Shown here piece by piece: positions 16,844-26,977 of a stretch of 64,000 bases of DNA. The notes under the pieces were generated by a model. That model had not been told where the DNA came from. It made no database searches and worked only from the letters and a program-made list of their open reading frames with translations. The translations under genes and the position numbers were made by a program. The stretch comes from Clostridiales bacterium Firm_16. GTDB taxonomy: Bacteria; Bacillota; Clostridia; Saccharofermentanales; Saccharofermentanaceae. Numbering within the stretch: position 1 is the stretch's first letter; each line of letters opens with the position of its first letter. The stretch covers positions 1-64,000 of the forward strand of contig LVAV01000066.1 of the NCBI GenBank assembly GCA_001604185.1, written 5' to 3'.

Positions 16844-19800
16844 ATGAAGAAACGCATAATAAAACCAGTCCTTTATATGACAGCACTGATAGCCTGTGCA
16901 AGTTTTCTGTGGTCCTTCTCATATGAGACAAAAGCAGCACGAGAAACTGAAGAGGATATATTGATTGATGAGAATACATTCCCGGATGAGAAATTCAGGG
17001 CGTATGTCACAAGTATAGATAAGAACCAAGATGGTTATCTTTCTACTGGAGAAAGGTATTCTGTTTATAGACTCTCTGTAAATGATCGCTCGATTTCTTC
17101 TCTGAAAGGGGTCGAAGTCTTTTCGAGAGTGAGTCAACTTGATTGCTCAAATAATAATCTTACTGAATTAGACCTTAGCGGATTATCTCAACTGTCTATT
17201 CTTTATTGCCAGAATAATGAACTTACTAAACTTTTACTCAGCGGGACCTCTCGTCTTGAAAGACTTGATTGCTCAAATAATGTGCTAACCGAACTAGATC
17301 TTAGTGGATTAACTCGTTTTTATACGGTTGATTGCTCTCATAATGAGTTGATCAAACTGAGTATTGACAGTTTTGGAACCCTTGATTGTTCAAATAATAA
17401 GCTGACCGAACTGAATATAAATTGTGTAATTGGAACACAGCCTGAAGTGATTGATTGTTCGAATAATAAACTGACCACTTTGAAATCCACAGACCTTCGA
17501 TTCCTTGAGATTTTGCGTTGCTCAAATAATATGTTAACAGAGCTGAATCTCGACGGGAATGAGAGAATTACTGAAATTGATGCGAATGGGAATATGCTGA
17601 CTAAGATGAATCTCGGCAAAGGTACCTATCTTAAAGAGTTGAATTGCAGTAATAACAAACTCACAAGCCTTGATATGAACGGATACCCAAAGCTTGAAAC
17701 TCTGGACTGCTCTGAGAATACTCTTTCTGAACTGAATATTCATAATTGTACGGATCTCCGATATCTGTATTGCGGACAGAACATGCTGACGGAACTTGAT
17801 CTCAGCCAAAAACTGAAACTTAAGAAACTGTTCTGTCAGGAGAATCAGTTAACTGAACTTGATGTGAGCAATATGCAGCTTCGATGCTTGAGATGTCAGG
17901 GCAACCAGATCAGTTTGCTCAATATCGACACCTGCGAAGACAGAATGTGGAACTATATTGCAACAAACGGGTTGAATCTTAGTGAAGATGAGACATATTA
18001 TTACTGCAATGATAATGATGGTCAGGAAGCATTTGCTTACGATGTTTCTGTCCAGTTTACGGGAACATATAGTCCGGATAATCCGCTTCTATTACCCAAT
18101 CCGTTACCAGATGCGATTCCGATTAACGAAACTTATTTCCCGGATGAGGTTTTCCAGGAGTATCTTTCGAAGGCAGTGGATACGAATAAGGATCACGTTT
18201 TATCGGATGATGAAATTGATGCGGTCAGAATGATAAACCTTGGTGGTGTATTTGGTCGTGGAAAGTATGATATTTACGGGGGAATCACTTCATTACAAGG
18301 AATACGTTATTTTACCAGTTTGGAAGTGTTATATTGTGGGAACGACAGTGAATATAGTGGAGAAGACAATAACATAACTGAACTTGATCTCAGTGGATGT
18401 AAGAGTCTTATCAAATTAAGTTGCTCTCATTGCACAAGTAGTGCAACGAGTGTTCCACTCACACTTAATCTCAGCGGTTGTTCAAACCTAGTCTATTTAG
18501 ACTGTTCATTTAATGAGATGACAGAACTGGATCTTAGTACAAATAGCAAACTCGAAGAATTATACTGCTCTTCAACTGTGACGGAACTGGATCTTTCTGG
18601 AATGAAAGGACTAAAATGGGTTGATATTGAGGGTTCGCTTAGTTTGAATAGAATGAGTAAGTTGAATCTCGAAGGGTGTACTTCACTTACATATTTACAA
18701 TGTGCCTATAACGAGCTTACAGAATTAAATGTTCGTGGATGCACAGCGCTTACTCAAATGTACTGTACGAGAAATCAGCTGACTTCGTTGGATATCAGCC
18801 AATGTGATAAGCTTAAGAGGCTACATTGCCAGAGAAATAAAATAACGGAACTGGACCTCAGCAATGTACATCTTATCTCTTTGGAATGTGCGGCAAATCA
18901 GATTGCTTCGCTTAATCTCGATACCTGTTCTGACGTGATGTGGAATAGTATCATTTCCGAAGGCGGTATGAAGTACAACGGATCAGTTTACTACTGCTTC
19001 CCGGAATGGGCAGATGTTTATGGAATATTCAGTTGTGATGCGACGGTTCAGTTTACGGGAGAAATATCGCCAGAAGATTTCATGAATCTGCCCCCTTCGC
19101 CTACGCCGACGAAGAGGGTTACGCCAACACCTACTAAGAAAGTCACACCTACGCCAACGAAGAAGGTGACACCTACTCCAACTAAGAAGGTTACACCTAC
19201 GCCTACCAAGAAAGCTACACCTACGCCTACCAAAGCGCCGAGCGTAGGCACGCCGACTCCGACGTTGACTCCAAAGCCGGTTACCCCGACGCCTTCAAAA
19301 ACGCCGACCAAGGCGCCAACCGTAACACCTACACCGAGAACACCCACACCCACCAAAGCACCGGGTGAAGAAACCCCGACACCTACACCGACGGTTCCTG
19401 TAAAAGATCCGACGTTCGAAGATTTCGTGGAGAGACTGTATGTCGTAGCACTGAACCGCGATTCGGAACCGGAAGGAAAGAAGTTCTGGGTCGATAAAGT
19501 GCAGAATGGTGAGTATAACGGAGCAGACTGTGCAAGATTCTTCCTTCTTGATGCCGATGAGTTCATGAAGAGAAATCTTTCTGTTGAGGACTTCGTCGAG
19601 ACACTTTATAAGACCTTCTTTGACCGTGAATCCGATGCAGCCGGAAAGAAGAACTGGGTCAATGCGATCAATAGCGGGAAAATGACTCGTGCCGAGGTGG
19701 TCGAGAATTTCATCGAGTCCACGGAGTGGTGCAATGTTTGTGCGACGTACGGTGTAAGATCAGGTGCAAAGTGGCACAAAGCTGAGTTTGCATCGAAGAA

Positions 19801-20158
19801 CGCCATCCGTTTCGCGACAAGACTTTACACATGCTGTCTTGGAAGAGATCCGGAAGAGAAGGGTCTTCAGTACTGGAGCCTGGCGCTGACAAATCTTGAA
19901 CAGACAGGTTGTTCGGCAGCAAATGAGTTCTTCAAGAGTCAGGAGTTTGTCGGATTCAACCTGAAGGACGATGAGTACATTAAGAGACTCTATACCACCT
20001 TCATGGACCGTGAACCGGAAGCTTCGGAAGTCAGTTACTGGACAGGCGAGATCAAGAAGGGCACACAGACCCGCGACAGCGTGCTTTCGTTCTTCGGACA
20101 GAGCAAGGAGTTCACGAAGATCTGTAAGACATATGGTATCGAGCGCGGAACGATCTGA
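16844..20158 (+). CDS. leucine-rich-repeat surface protein with Pro/Thr linker and DUF4214 C-terminus, 1104 aa
   Basis: ATG at 16844 follows GAGGTG; a longer frame from 16664 starts inside the hairpins. Signal peptide about 1-32. Two matching halves: EF-hand-like loop ([14 protein letters not shown], about 56-72) plus LRRs (about 92-372), then [14 protein letters not shown] (about 444-462) plus LRRs (about 479-705). Each repeat follows [15 protein letters not shown], with Cys at a fixed position. A linker of TPTPTKKV units (about 750-852) leads to DUF4214 repeats (about 860-1104; [38 protein letters not shown]). DUF4214 is often seen at the ends of secreted proteins of rumen Clostridia. Base composition is visibly more AT-rich than the flanking genes. 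Confidence 0.88.
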   Translation: MKKRIIKPVLYMTALIACASFLWSFSYETKAARETEEDILIDENTFPDEKFRAYVTSIDKNQDGYLSTGERYSVYRLSVNDRSISSLKGVEVFSRVSQLDCSNNNLTELDLSGLSQLSILYCQNNELTKLLLSGTSRLERLDCSNNVLTELDLSGLTRFYTVDCSHNELIKLSIDSFGTLDCSNNKLTELNINCVIGTQPEVIDCSNNKLTTLKSTDLRFLEILRCSNNMLTELNLDGNERITEIDANGNMLTKMNLGKGTYLKELNCSNNKLTSLDMNGYPKLETLDCSENTLSELNIHNCTDLRYLYCGQNMLTELDLSQKLKLKKLFCQENQLTELDVSNMQLRCLRCQGNQISLLNIDTCEDRMWNYIATNGLNLSEDETYYYCNDNDGQEAFAYDVSVQFTGTYSPDNPLLLPNPLPDAIPINETYFPDEVFQEYLSKAVDTNKDHVLSDDEIDAVRMINLGGVFGRGKYDIYGGITSLQGIRYFTSLEVLYCGNDSEYSGEDNNITELDLSGCKSLIKLSCSHCTSSATSVPLTLNLSGCSNLVYLDCSFNEMTELDLSTNSKLEELYCSSTVTELDLSGMKGLKWVDIEGSLSLNRMSKLNLEGCTSLTYLQCAYNELTELNVRGCTALTQMYCTRNQLTSLDISQCDKLKRLHCQRNKITELDLSNVHLISLECAANQIASLNLDTCSDVMWNSIISEGGMKYNGSVYYCFPEWADVYGIFSCDATVQFTGEISPEDFMNLPPSPTPTKRVTPTPTKKVTPTPTKKVTPTPTKKVTPTPTKKATPTPTKAPSVGTPTPTLTPKPVTPTPSKTPTKAPTVTPTPRTPTPTKAPGEETPTPTPTVPVKDPTFEDFVERLYVVALNRDSEPEGKKFWVDKVQNGEYNGADCARFFLLDADEFMKRNLSVEDFVETLYKTFFDRESDAAGKKNWVNAINSGKMTRAEVVENFIESTEWCNVCATYGVRSGAKWHKAEFASKNAIRFATRLYTCCLGRDPEEKGLQYWSLALTNLEQTGCSAANEFFKSQEFVGFNLKDDEYIKRLYTTFMDREPEASEVSYWTGEIKKGTQTRDSVLSFFGQSKEFTKICKTYGIERGTI

Positions 20159-20186
20159 TCGCCTGCTTTCGCTAAAATGAAATAAC

Positions 20187-20273
20187 CCCTTGCGATGGTG
20201 ATCCCTCGTCGCTGAGTCCTCGGGCTACGCCCTGCGGGAACGCGACTCTGGATCCCATCGCAAGGGATTTCTT
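20187..20273 (+). terminator. long-armed terminator or palindromic element
   Basis: CCCTTGCGATGG (20187-20198) pairs perfectly with CCATCGCAAGGG (20255-20266), extended inward by GATCC-type pairs, then TTTCTTT. The 56-nt interior is GC-rich, unlike the surrounding AT-rich DNA, so a small mobile palindrome acting as terminator is possible. Confidence 0.6.
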
Positions 20274-20999
20274 TATGTTTGGAAAAGCAGATGTCTCAGA
20301 TCGCTGAACTCGCTCGTGAAATCCGAAAGCGCCGGTTCCAAATCAGGAATGACAGTTTTTTATAATGCTACGCATAAATGCACATCGTTTGTTGATATCA
20401 ATAATGAGAAGACTAACGCAGTCGGGGAAATCCTTTTTAAAAGAACAGGATCGTTCTGAAGGAATATAGCGAAGGTTCTTTGATAGAAACTATGGAATCG
20501 TAAGAGATTACCGGAAGACACTGGCTAAGCAATATGTGACTTAAGTCATATTGAGAATATAGCTTTCTTCACTACAAACAAAATATACAGATTATATAAT
20601 AAGCGCGTCAGATGGAGATAACCTGATAATCAACAAAGTGAGGATGAACGTCACAAAAAATGTTTTAACACAGAAAGACTTCATCCTTTCGCTCCTGCTC
20701 ATTCAATCCAGAGAACTTTTTACGAAAACAGTTCCGTCAAAACCTCTGATATTCATTTGATATTTATATTTCAGTGTTTACAGCGATTTTGTTCTGTGCT
20801 ATTCTCTCGGTATGAGTTTGTTCTACAATTTGAAATTCGGGGGGATTTTGACGAAGGGATAATCTTGGTTTCGATTACGAAGAGATTTGCCCGGTTCAAG
20901 ATTTGGACCGATTTTTTTACTCTTGTGATGTTCCTGAACGTCTTGAACGTGAAAGGAACTTTTTTTATCCCGGGAAAAGTGAATTGGAGGTATGGTCAG
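20274..20999. other. 726-bp intergenic stretch without a supported gene
   Basis: AT-rich. It holds an imperfect palindrome at 20530-20553 (CAATATGTGACTTAAGTCATATTG) and scraps of open frame (for example MSQIAELAREIRKRRFQI from 20291) too short and unsupported to call. The long frame into the next gene from 20757 is only a 5' extension without a ribosome site. Confidence 0.4.
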
Positions 21000-23900
21000 A
21001 TGACTCGGAGCGTAAAATACTTATATCGTTTTATGGCGATGCTCTTGATATTTCTTATGGCAGTCAGCATTCCCGGTGCTGTCCGGGATATCAATGCAGA
21101 TACTCATCTGGAAGCAAGCATTACCCGAAAGGTGGAACTGTATGGAGACCTTGGAGTGGAATACCATGTCAAACTGAACCAGAGTATATCTTTAACCGAT
21201 GTTTCCCTCAAGATCCAGCGCCAGAAGTTTTCCGGGGCGGGTACAGCGTATACCTGGGAGACGATAGAATTGAAAGATCACACCTTCGAGAACGGGGAGT
21301 ATATCTTCCGTTATTACGGTCTTTCTTCTGTAGAGATGCCTAACCTGGTACGGGCAGTTTTCTACGGCAAGTCCGGCTCAAAGAACTATGTTTCCGATCA
21401 GGATGAGTTTTCTCTGCGTGCATATTGCCAGGATCTTCTTTCAAAGCATGCTGGAAGCACGGCTCAGAAAGATAAAGAACTGTGCACACTGCTTGTGGAT
21501 CTTCTAAACTATGGCGCGGCATCGCAGAAGTACTACAACGTCAACATCCAGGATCTGGCGAATGCGAAGCTGACTGATGCACAGAGAGCACTTGCGTCGA
21601 AACTGCCGACCTCTTTCACTTCCCGTTACACGTATACGCCTCGTTCAGGAAGTACGTGCACCATCGACCATTTTGAGATGGAGAATACACCTTCGACATA
21701 TCTTTCTGCATATCTTCAATTTACCTCTGATCCGGACACCAATACTTATCTGGAAGTGGCCTATACTTCCGCAAAAGGTGAGAATAAATCTTCGAAAGTG
21801 TATTTATCTGATTTTGTCTACAACACAGCAACGAAGCTTTATAAGGTACCGCTCAAGATGATCAAGGCACCGGATTACCATCCGATTCTGACCCTGAGGG
21901 TGAAGAAGAACAGCGCATTCATAAGCGGCACCTATACATACAGTGTGGAAAGCTATATAAAAACACTGGTGGATACTGCAGGCACATCTTCCAATGAAAC
22001 CGGATGGGCTTATGTACAAAACATAATGGCTTATGCGGCATCTGCAAGGAAATACTTTGGCGTGTCGGGAAGCGGGAATACCCCTACACCAACAAAGAAG
22101 GTAACTCCTACGCCGACGAAGAAAGCAACGCCAACTCCTACGAAGAAGGCGACACCTACGCCAACGAAGAAGGCGACACCTACACCGACAAAGAAGGTAA
22201 CGCCTACGCCAACAAAGAAGGTTACGAATACGCCGACTCCGACACCATTTAGCGGATCTTATGTAACATATAAACAGTTTGGTGCCAAGGGCGATGGTAA
22301 GACAGATGATTACCAGGCAATCGTGAAAGCGCATGCCTATGCGAATGAACACAACCTTCCGGTCAAGGCAGATCCGGGTGCGACATACTATATCCATGAT
22401 ATGGATGTAAACAATAAAAAAGGTGCTTTGATTATGACGGATACAGACTGGGGCGATGCAAAATTCATCATTGATGATGAATCGATCTCACTTACTCAGG
22501 ATGAATGTTTCCTGTTTACAGTCGAGCCCAGCAGACCATATGGAGATTTGAAAAAATCGGATACCTACCTGGGAATGGATCCAAGGATCACGAATCTTCC
22601 ATTCGGTACAGTTGCAGATTCTACAGCTCAGAATATGTTGAACAAAACATTCTCGAAGGACACGACACAATTCCAGCTTCCGGTGGTGAATGGTGTTCAG
22701 CAGAAGTTTGCCTACAAGGCTCTCTATATTCTGGAAACCACATCAGTGAACAGATGGGGACGTAATGGATCGGGTAGTGGTGCATCAGGACAATCCAAAC
22801 TACAGTCGGATGTTATTGTCGTGGATGAGAACGGTAAGGTCGATGATCTGTCTCCGGTTCAGTGGGACTGGCTGGATATCAGCCGCATATCTGTGTATCC
22901 GATCGATGAACAGCTGCTTACTGTTCAGGGCGGTACTTTCACAACGATCGTAAGTGCCCATAAGGTTACGGAAGGGTACATATACAGAGGTATGCTGATC
23001 ATGCGTTCCAATGTTCTGATAAAGAACGTGAAGCATTATCTGAAAGGTGAAGAAAAGCAGTTTGACGGTTTGAACAGTTACTACGTTCAATATAAGAAAG
23101 ATAGCAATGGAAACATCGTTAAAGATGCGGATGGAAAGCCGATAATCGTGAAGGAAGAGATCCATGCCAAATTCGGTTCACCGTATCATGCATTCTTCGA
23201 ACTGAGAAACTGCATGAATGTGAAACTTGATGGGTGTGTTTTCTCCAATCACCTGCAGGTTTATAACAAAGGAAACGAAACAGATTCCACATCTCCATAT
23301 GATTACTATGCAGAGTATTGCGTGAATATCACGATTGACAATTGTACCTGTGCGCATACAAACTTGTATACAGTGGAATATTATAAAGGTCTGTATGGAA
23401 TCGATGATTTCCCGAAGATTCCGCTTCCTGTTGATGAAGATGGAATTATGGACAAGCAGAGATGGGGAACGACGGGAACGAACTATGTCAAGAATCTTAA
23501 CCTTTACAATTCGAGCATCAACCGTATCGATGCACATAAGGGTACATATAATCTGACTGTCAAAAATTCCGTTCTTGGTCATAAGGGTATCGCAGCGGTT
23601 GGTTTCGGAGTGATGCTGATTGAGGATTCGACTATACGCTCAGACCACTTCATTAATTTGCGCGTCGATTTCGGATGTGCATGGTATGGTGACGTTATTG
23701 TCAATAATTGTACATGGGATCTAGGTAAAAACTATGCTCCACGATTCTTCAATGTGAGTTACCAGCCGAATCCGAAATTTCCATACGGTTATGACATTAT
23801 CGAAGAAAACGGCATACCTTATTACAGCAGCCTGCCAACGAATGTCTATATCAATGGGCTGACCTTGGATGCAAGCGAAGTGGATTCGACATCTTTGTAT

Positions 23901-24188
23901 AACACGTCCGGACTCCAGATGTTTACTTCACCGATTTACGGCTTAGGGACTACAGTGGTTGACGATAATTACTTGAAAAACCGTACAGTATATCCATGCC
24001 CGCTCCGGTTCCCTAAGTTGATCAGACTCAAAAATCTCGTATTGATAAAGAACCCGATACATTCAGGTGTGGCTTTTAAGAAGATTTCGCTGATCAATCC
24101 TACTTCCAACCACGTGGAGTATTTCTTCAAGGACACGGTATTTGACTTTAACATCGATGACGATCTGAAAGTTGAGGTTGCGGGTTAG
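21000..24188 (+). CDS. secreted right-handed beta-helix protein (pectate-lyase superfamily), 1062 aa
   Basis: ATG at 21000 has GGAGG 9 nt upstream. Signal peptide about 1-38 (MTRSVKYLYRFMAMLLIF). Residues about 40-355 are a beta-rich domain of unknown kind. [10 protein letters not shown] linker (about 359-417) is the same type as in the neighbouring LRR protein. From about 420 the motif FGAKGDGKTDDYQAIVKAHA marks the Pectate_lyase_3 start of a parallel beta-helix, continuing to the C-terminus with Asn-rich turns (NVKLDGCVF, NITIDNCTC). Proteins of this fold are pectinases, glycan epimerases or phage-type depolymerases; catalytic residues cannot be assigned. No anchor is visible. Confidence 0.8.
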   Translation: MTRSVKYLYRFMAMLLIFLMAVSIPGAVRDINADTHLEASITRKVELYGDLGVEYHVKLNQSISLTDVSLKIQRQKFSGAGTAYTWETIELKDHTFENGEYIFRYYGLSSVEMPNLVRAVFYGKSGSKNYVSDQDEFSLRAYCQDLLSKHAGSTAQKDKELCTLLVDLLNYGAASQKYYNVNIQDLANAKLTDAQRALASKLPTSFTSRYTYTPRSGSTCTIDHFEMENTPSTYLSAYLQFTSDPDTNTYLEVAYTSAKGENKSSKVYLSDFVYNTATKLYKVPLKMIKAPDYHPILTLRVKKNSAFISGTYTYSVESYIKTLVDTAGTSSNETGWAYVQNIMAYAASARKYFGVSGSGNTPTPTKKVTPTPTKKATPTPTKKATPTPTKKATPTPTKKVTPTPTKKVTNTPTPTPFSGSYVTYKQFGAKGDGKTDDYQAIVKAHAYANEHNLPVKADPGATYYIHDMDVNNKKGALIMTDTDWGDAKFIIDDESISLTQDECFLFTVEPSRPYGDLKKSDTYLGMDPRITNLPFGTVADSTAQNMLNKTFSKDTTQFQLPVVNGVQQKFAYKALYILETTSVNRWGRNGSGSGASGQSKLQSDVIVVDENGKVDDLSPVQWDWLDISRISVYPIDEQLLTVQGGTFTTIVSAHKVTEGYIYRGMLIMRSNVLIKNVKHYLKGEEKQFDGLNSYYVQYKKDSNGNIVKDADGKPIIVKEEIHAKFGSPYHAFFELRNCMNVKLDGCVFSNHLQVYNKGNETDSTSPYDYYAEYCVNITIDNCTCAHTNLYTVEYYKGLYGIDDFPKIPLPVDEDGIMDKQRWGTTGTNYVKNLNLYNSSINRIDAHKGTYNLTVKNSVLGHKGIAAVGFGVMLIEDSTIRSDHFINLRVDFGCAWYGDVIVNNCTWDLGKNYAPRFFNVSYQPNPKFPYGYDIIEENGIPYYSSLPTNVYINGLTLDASEVDSTSLYNTSGLQMFTSPIYGLGTTVVDDNYLKNRTVYPCPLRFPKLIRLKNLVLIKNPIHSGVAFKKISLINPTSNHVEYFFKDTVFDFNIDDDLKVEVAG

Positions 24189-24230
24189 TGAATCTGTTTT
24201 TCACGTTTTTTGTTTCCTGAATATTTTAAG

Positions 24231-24265
24231 GGCGCTGTCTCAAAACAAATGAGGCAGCGCCTTTT
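24231..24265 (+). terminator. rho-independent terminator of the beta-helix gene
   Basis: GGCGCTGTCTC (24231-24241) pairs with GAGGCAGCGCC (24251-24261, one G-U), then TTTT. A smaller GTGAA/TTCAC hairpin with T6 precedes it at 24188-24210. Confidence 0.75.
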
Positions 24266-24474
24266 CAAAGTGGCGATTCTTGGTTGGATAACCGATAAAT
24301 TTGTCGTTCGATGAAACCAGAATCGATGGGGAAATGATAATATAGAAGTCGTGAAGAAACAGTGTGAGAAAAATTTTTTCGAAACATGTGTCACATTTTT
24401 CGATACCCACCTGTATATAGGGTGAAAGGCGGAAAGCCTAAACGAAGAATCTTACATAAAAGAGGTATAGAAAA

Positions 24475-25308
24475 ATGAAAAAGTTAGCAGCAATCCTTAT
24501 GACAGTAGCAGTTGTAGCCGCAATGACCGGCTGTGGAAAAACAAAGGAAACAACGAAAAAACTCGAGCCGACCAAGACGACGGTCGAGACAGTGGCGGAC
24601 ATCGCGGACGATAATGCGATCGTGAACCTGAAAAGCTTGAAGAGAGAGGATGCACCGAATATGGTTGGAAAAGTTGGCGGATGGAGCGGAGACATCGAGA
24701 ACCTGGATATCGATAAGAATGAAGAAGCCAAGGCCGCACTGAAGAAGGCAACTTCTCAACTCACCGGAATGGATTTCGAAGGTATCTACCTTCTCGGAAC
24801 GCAGATCGTAGCCGGCACGAATTACTGTATCCTCTGCAGAGGTACAGCGACAGTACCGAACGCAATCTCGGGCTACTACCTTGTATATGTGTACGCTGAC
24901 CTTGAGGGAAATGCGGAAGTGCTGAAAATCGATTCGCTGCTTGAAGTTGAGAATGCAGATGTCGATGGCGGCTGGGGCGTCAACACCGGTAATCCGGCAT
25001 TTGGAAACAACGCAGAAGTGAAGGCTGCCTATGAAAAAGCACTCGCAAGCATGGTGATCGCAGGTGGCGAGATGGAGCCGGTCGCGTTCCTCGGCAGCCA
25101 GGTCGTCGGCGGATTCAACTACCTGGTCCTCTGCCGCGTGAAGGCGGTTGTTGAGGATCCTTCCACAGAACTTGCCCTGGTGACCATCTATGTCGATCCG
25201 GAAGGAAATGCATCGATTACATCGGATGACATAACCTTCTCCGCTCAGAATGAAGAAGAGACACAGTACGAAGAATCTGCTTCCACAGATGCAGGTGAAG
25301 AAGTATAA
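24475..25308 (+). CDS. lipoprotein with two cystatin-like repeats, 277 aa
   Basis: Signal peptide ends in the lipobox MTGC (Cys about 20). After a Lys/Thr/Glu-rich tether come two homologous repeats. Each has a helix (EEAKAALKKA; NAEVKAAYEKALA), then a strand with the cystatin-type Q-x-V-x-G signature (GTQIVAGTNYCILCRG near 105; GSQVVGGFNYLVLCR near 205), then a beta strand with Y-V/D-E-G-N-A. Cystatins use this loop to block papain-like cysteine proteases; bacterial relatives are few and poorly studied. An acidic tail ends the protein. Ribosome site AGAGGT. A cystatin-like fold is inferred from motif and repeat layout only. Confidence 0.7.
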   Translation: MKKLAAILMTVAVVAAMTGCGKTKETTKKLEPTKTTVETVADIADDNAIVNLKSLKREDAPNMVGKVGGWSGDIENLDIDKNEEAKAALKKATSQLTGMDFEGIYLLGTQIVAGTNYCILCRGTATVPNAISGYYLVYVYADLEGNAEVLKIDSLLEVENADVDGGWGVNTGNPAFGNNAEVKAAYEKALASMVIAGGEMEPVAFLGSQVVGGFNYLVLCRVKAVVEDPSTELALVTIYVDPEGNASITSDDITFSAQNEEETQYEESASTDAGEEV

Positions 25309-25320
25309 CAGGAGAAATAA

Positions 25321-25603
25321 ATGGAGCTCTGCATACGACGATCCATAGACTATTCTGACACGGGGATACTGCAGGTATGCCGAAAGGCATATCTGCAACT
25401 CGTGTTGGGAATTTCATAATTCGGAAGGGAAATATGTTGCTGTCCCTACAAAAGAACAGTATGAAAAACTAACGAAGGATCTTCAAAGTATTCCTGGCTG
25501 TGAAGGTATTGATATTTCGAAAGTAGAGACGAGAGATGACTTGATCAGGACGGGAGTTGATGTAGAAAGAATGGATAAGATCTATGCTAAAGTCTCGGCC
25601 TAA
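25321..25603 (+). pseudogene. frameshifted small ORF behind the cystatin-like lipoprotein
   Basis: An ATG at 25321 with AGGAG upstream gives 32 residues (MELCIRRSIDYSDTGILQV...) and a stop. A second overlapping frame continues to 25603 as CNSCWEFHNSEGKYVAVPTK, then DLIRTGVDVERMDKIYAK. Together they look like one protein of about 90 residues broken by a frameshift, or two unrelated pieces. No family recognised. Confidence 0.4.
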
Positions 25604-25648
25604 AAGACGCAGTTACGAATAAAAGAGAAAGTCCAAAGGACAAAAAGA

Positions 25649-25682
25649 CCCCCGAAAGCTTCAGAAGAAGCTTTCGGGGTTT
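25649..25682. terminator. bidirectional terminator between the lipoprotein region and guaA
   Basis: CCCCGAAAGCTTC pairs with GAAGCTTTCGGGG (13 bp). Plus side runs into TTT; minus side runs into GTCTTTTTG, so it can also end guaA. Confidence 0.75.
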
Positions 25683-25788
25683 ATGTTAGCTGAGTTTAGT
25701 ATCAAAGGGGAAGAAAATCACTTTCGAGCATCCTTCCGCACAAGCGCAGCGCGGAGGACTCGGATGCGAGAAAGCTTGATCTTCTGAA

Positions 25789-26769
25789 TCACTCCCACTC
25801 GATCGTTCCTGTCGGCTTGGGTGTCAGGTCATAGAGTACGCGGTTGACGCCGGGTACTTCCGTGATGATGCGGTTGACGATCTTACCGAGGAGCTCGTAA
25901 GGGATCTCTTCGATGGTGGCGGTCATGGCGTCACGGGTGTTGACGGCACGGATAACGACGAAGTTCTCGAAAGCACGAACATTATTCTTTACACCGACGG
26001 ACTTATAATCCGGAACCAGTGTGAAGTACTGCCATACTTTTCCTTCGAGGCCGGCATTGGCAAACTCTTCACGCAGGATCGCGTCAGATTCACGAACCAT
26101 CTCCAGACGATCCTTCGTGATGGCACCGGTGCAACGAACGCCCAGACCCGGACCCGGGAACGGCTGACGGTAAACCATGTTGTTCGGAAGACCAAGGGCT
26201 TCACCTACGACACGGACTTCATCCTTAAAGAGGAACTTCAGAGGTTCTACGAGACCTTCGAAATGGATATCTTCCGGGAGACCGCCTACGTTATGGTGCG
26301 CTTTGACCGGACCGGACTCGAGGATATCAGGATAGATGGTACCCTGTGCCAGGAAGTCTACATCGGTCAGCTTTCTGGCCTCTTCCTCGAACACACGGAT
26401 GAACTCTTCACCGATGATCTTTCTCTTTCTCTCCGGTTCTTCCACACCCTCAAGCTTGCTCAGGAAACGCTCAGATGCGTCAACATAAACGAGGTTGGCG
26501 TCCATCTGGTTCTTGAAGACTTCGATGACCTGCTCCGGCTCACCTTTTCTCAGAAGGCCGTGGTTTACGTGTACATTGATCAGGTTCTTGCCGATGGCCT
26601 TAATGAGAAGGGCAGCTACAACGGAAGAATCGACACCACCGGACAAAGCCAGCAGGACTTTCTTATCGCCGACCTGTTTCTTCACGGCATCGATCTGCTC
26701 GGCGATGAATGCATCAGCCAGCTCGCGGGTAGTGATTCTCTGCATGTCTTCAGGACGTTTGTTTTCCAT
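25789..26769 (-). CDS. guaA: GMP synthase, ATP-pyrophosphatase subunit without amidotransferase domain, 326 aa
   Basis: Converts XMP to GMP using ATP and ammonia. The PP-loop SGGVDSS lies at residues 43-49; conserved [10 protein letters not shown] and [10 protein letters not shown] follow, then the C-terminal dimerisation domain ending in [10 protein letters not shown]. Bacterial GuaA is normally about 510 residues with an N-terminal class-I glutamine amidotransferase domain; here translation starts right before the ATPase domain (AAGGAGT ribosome site), so this is the split form better known from archaea. It would need a separate glutaminase, not seen in this window, or free ammonia. Its last 26 bp are one half of the island-like direct repeat. 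Confidence 0.92.
   Translation of the reverse strand: MENKRPEDMQRITTRELADAFIAEQIDAVKKQVGDKKVLLALSGGVDSSVVAALLIKAIGKNLINVHVNHGLLRKGEPEQVIEVFKNQMDANLVYVDASERFLSKLEGVEEPERKRKIIGEEFIRVFEEEARKLTDVDFLAQGTIYPDILESGPVKAHHNVGGLPEDIHFEGLVEPLKFLFKDEVRVVGEALGLPNNMVYRQPFPGPGLGVRCTGAITKDRLEMVRESDAILREEFANAGLEGKVWQYFTLVPDYKSVGVKNNVRAFENFVVIRAVNTRDAMTATIEEIPYELLGKIVNRIITEVPGVNRVLYDLTPKPTGTIEWE
25793..25818. repeat. direct repeat of guaA 3' end, copy inside the intact gene
   Basis: Matches 5080-5105 at 25 of 26 positions. Lies within the last codons of guaA; the block between the copies is 20.7 kb. Confidence 0.65.
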
Positions 26770-26819
26770 ATGCGGTACTCCTTTGTACTTTAGATTTTTG
26801 TGTTGGAAATAACATATCC

Positions 26820-26848
26820 ATCATACCGAAAACCAGAACGGATAGCAA
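26820..26848 (-). promoter_or_regulatory. sigma-A promoter of guaA
   Basis: Minus strand: TTGCTA (26843-26848), 17-bp spacer, TATGAT (26820-26825), about 50 bp before the start. No purine-riboswitch structure is evident in the short leader. Confidence 0.65.
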
Positions 26849-26936
26849 TGCGGAAAAGTGGGACGGAGAATTCGTGATTGTTCATGAAATGTTTTATTTT
26901 ACGCCCGATTTTCTTTCGAAAAGGGGAGGGGTTCTC

Positions 26937-26945
26937 TGATATAAT
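26937..26945 (+). promoter_or_regulatory. extended -10 promoter of the XRE regulator
   Basis: TGATATAAT, 32 bp before the start codon; divergent from guaA. Confidence 0.6.
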
Positions 26946-26977
26946 GGGCGTACATGGTTCGGGGGGCCTTTTGATAC

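Noticed and set aside
20757..20999. N-terminal extension of the beta-helix protein
   Set aside because: No ribosome site; the signal peptide starts at 21000 after GGAGG.
5080..25818. Integrase or relaxase inside the guaA-flanked block
   Set aside because: Looked for tyrosine or serine recombinase and mobilisation motifs in all large ORFs of the block; none seen, so mobility is not claimed.
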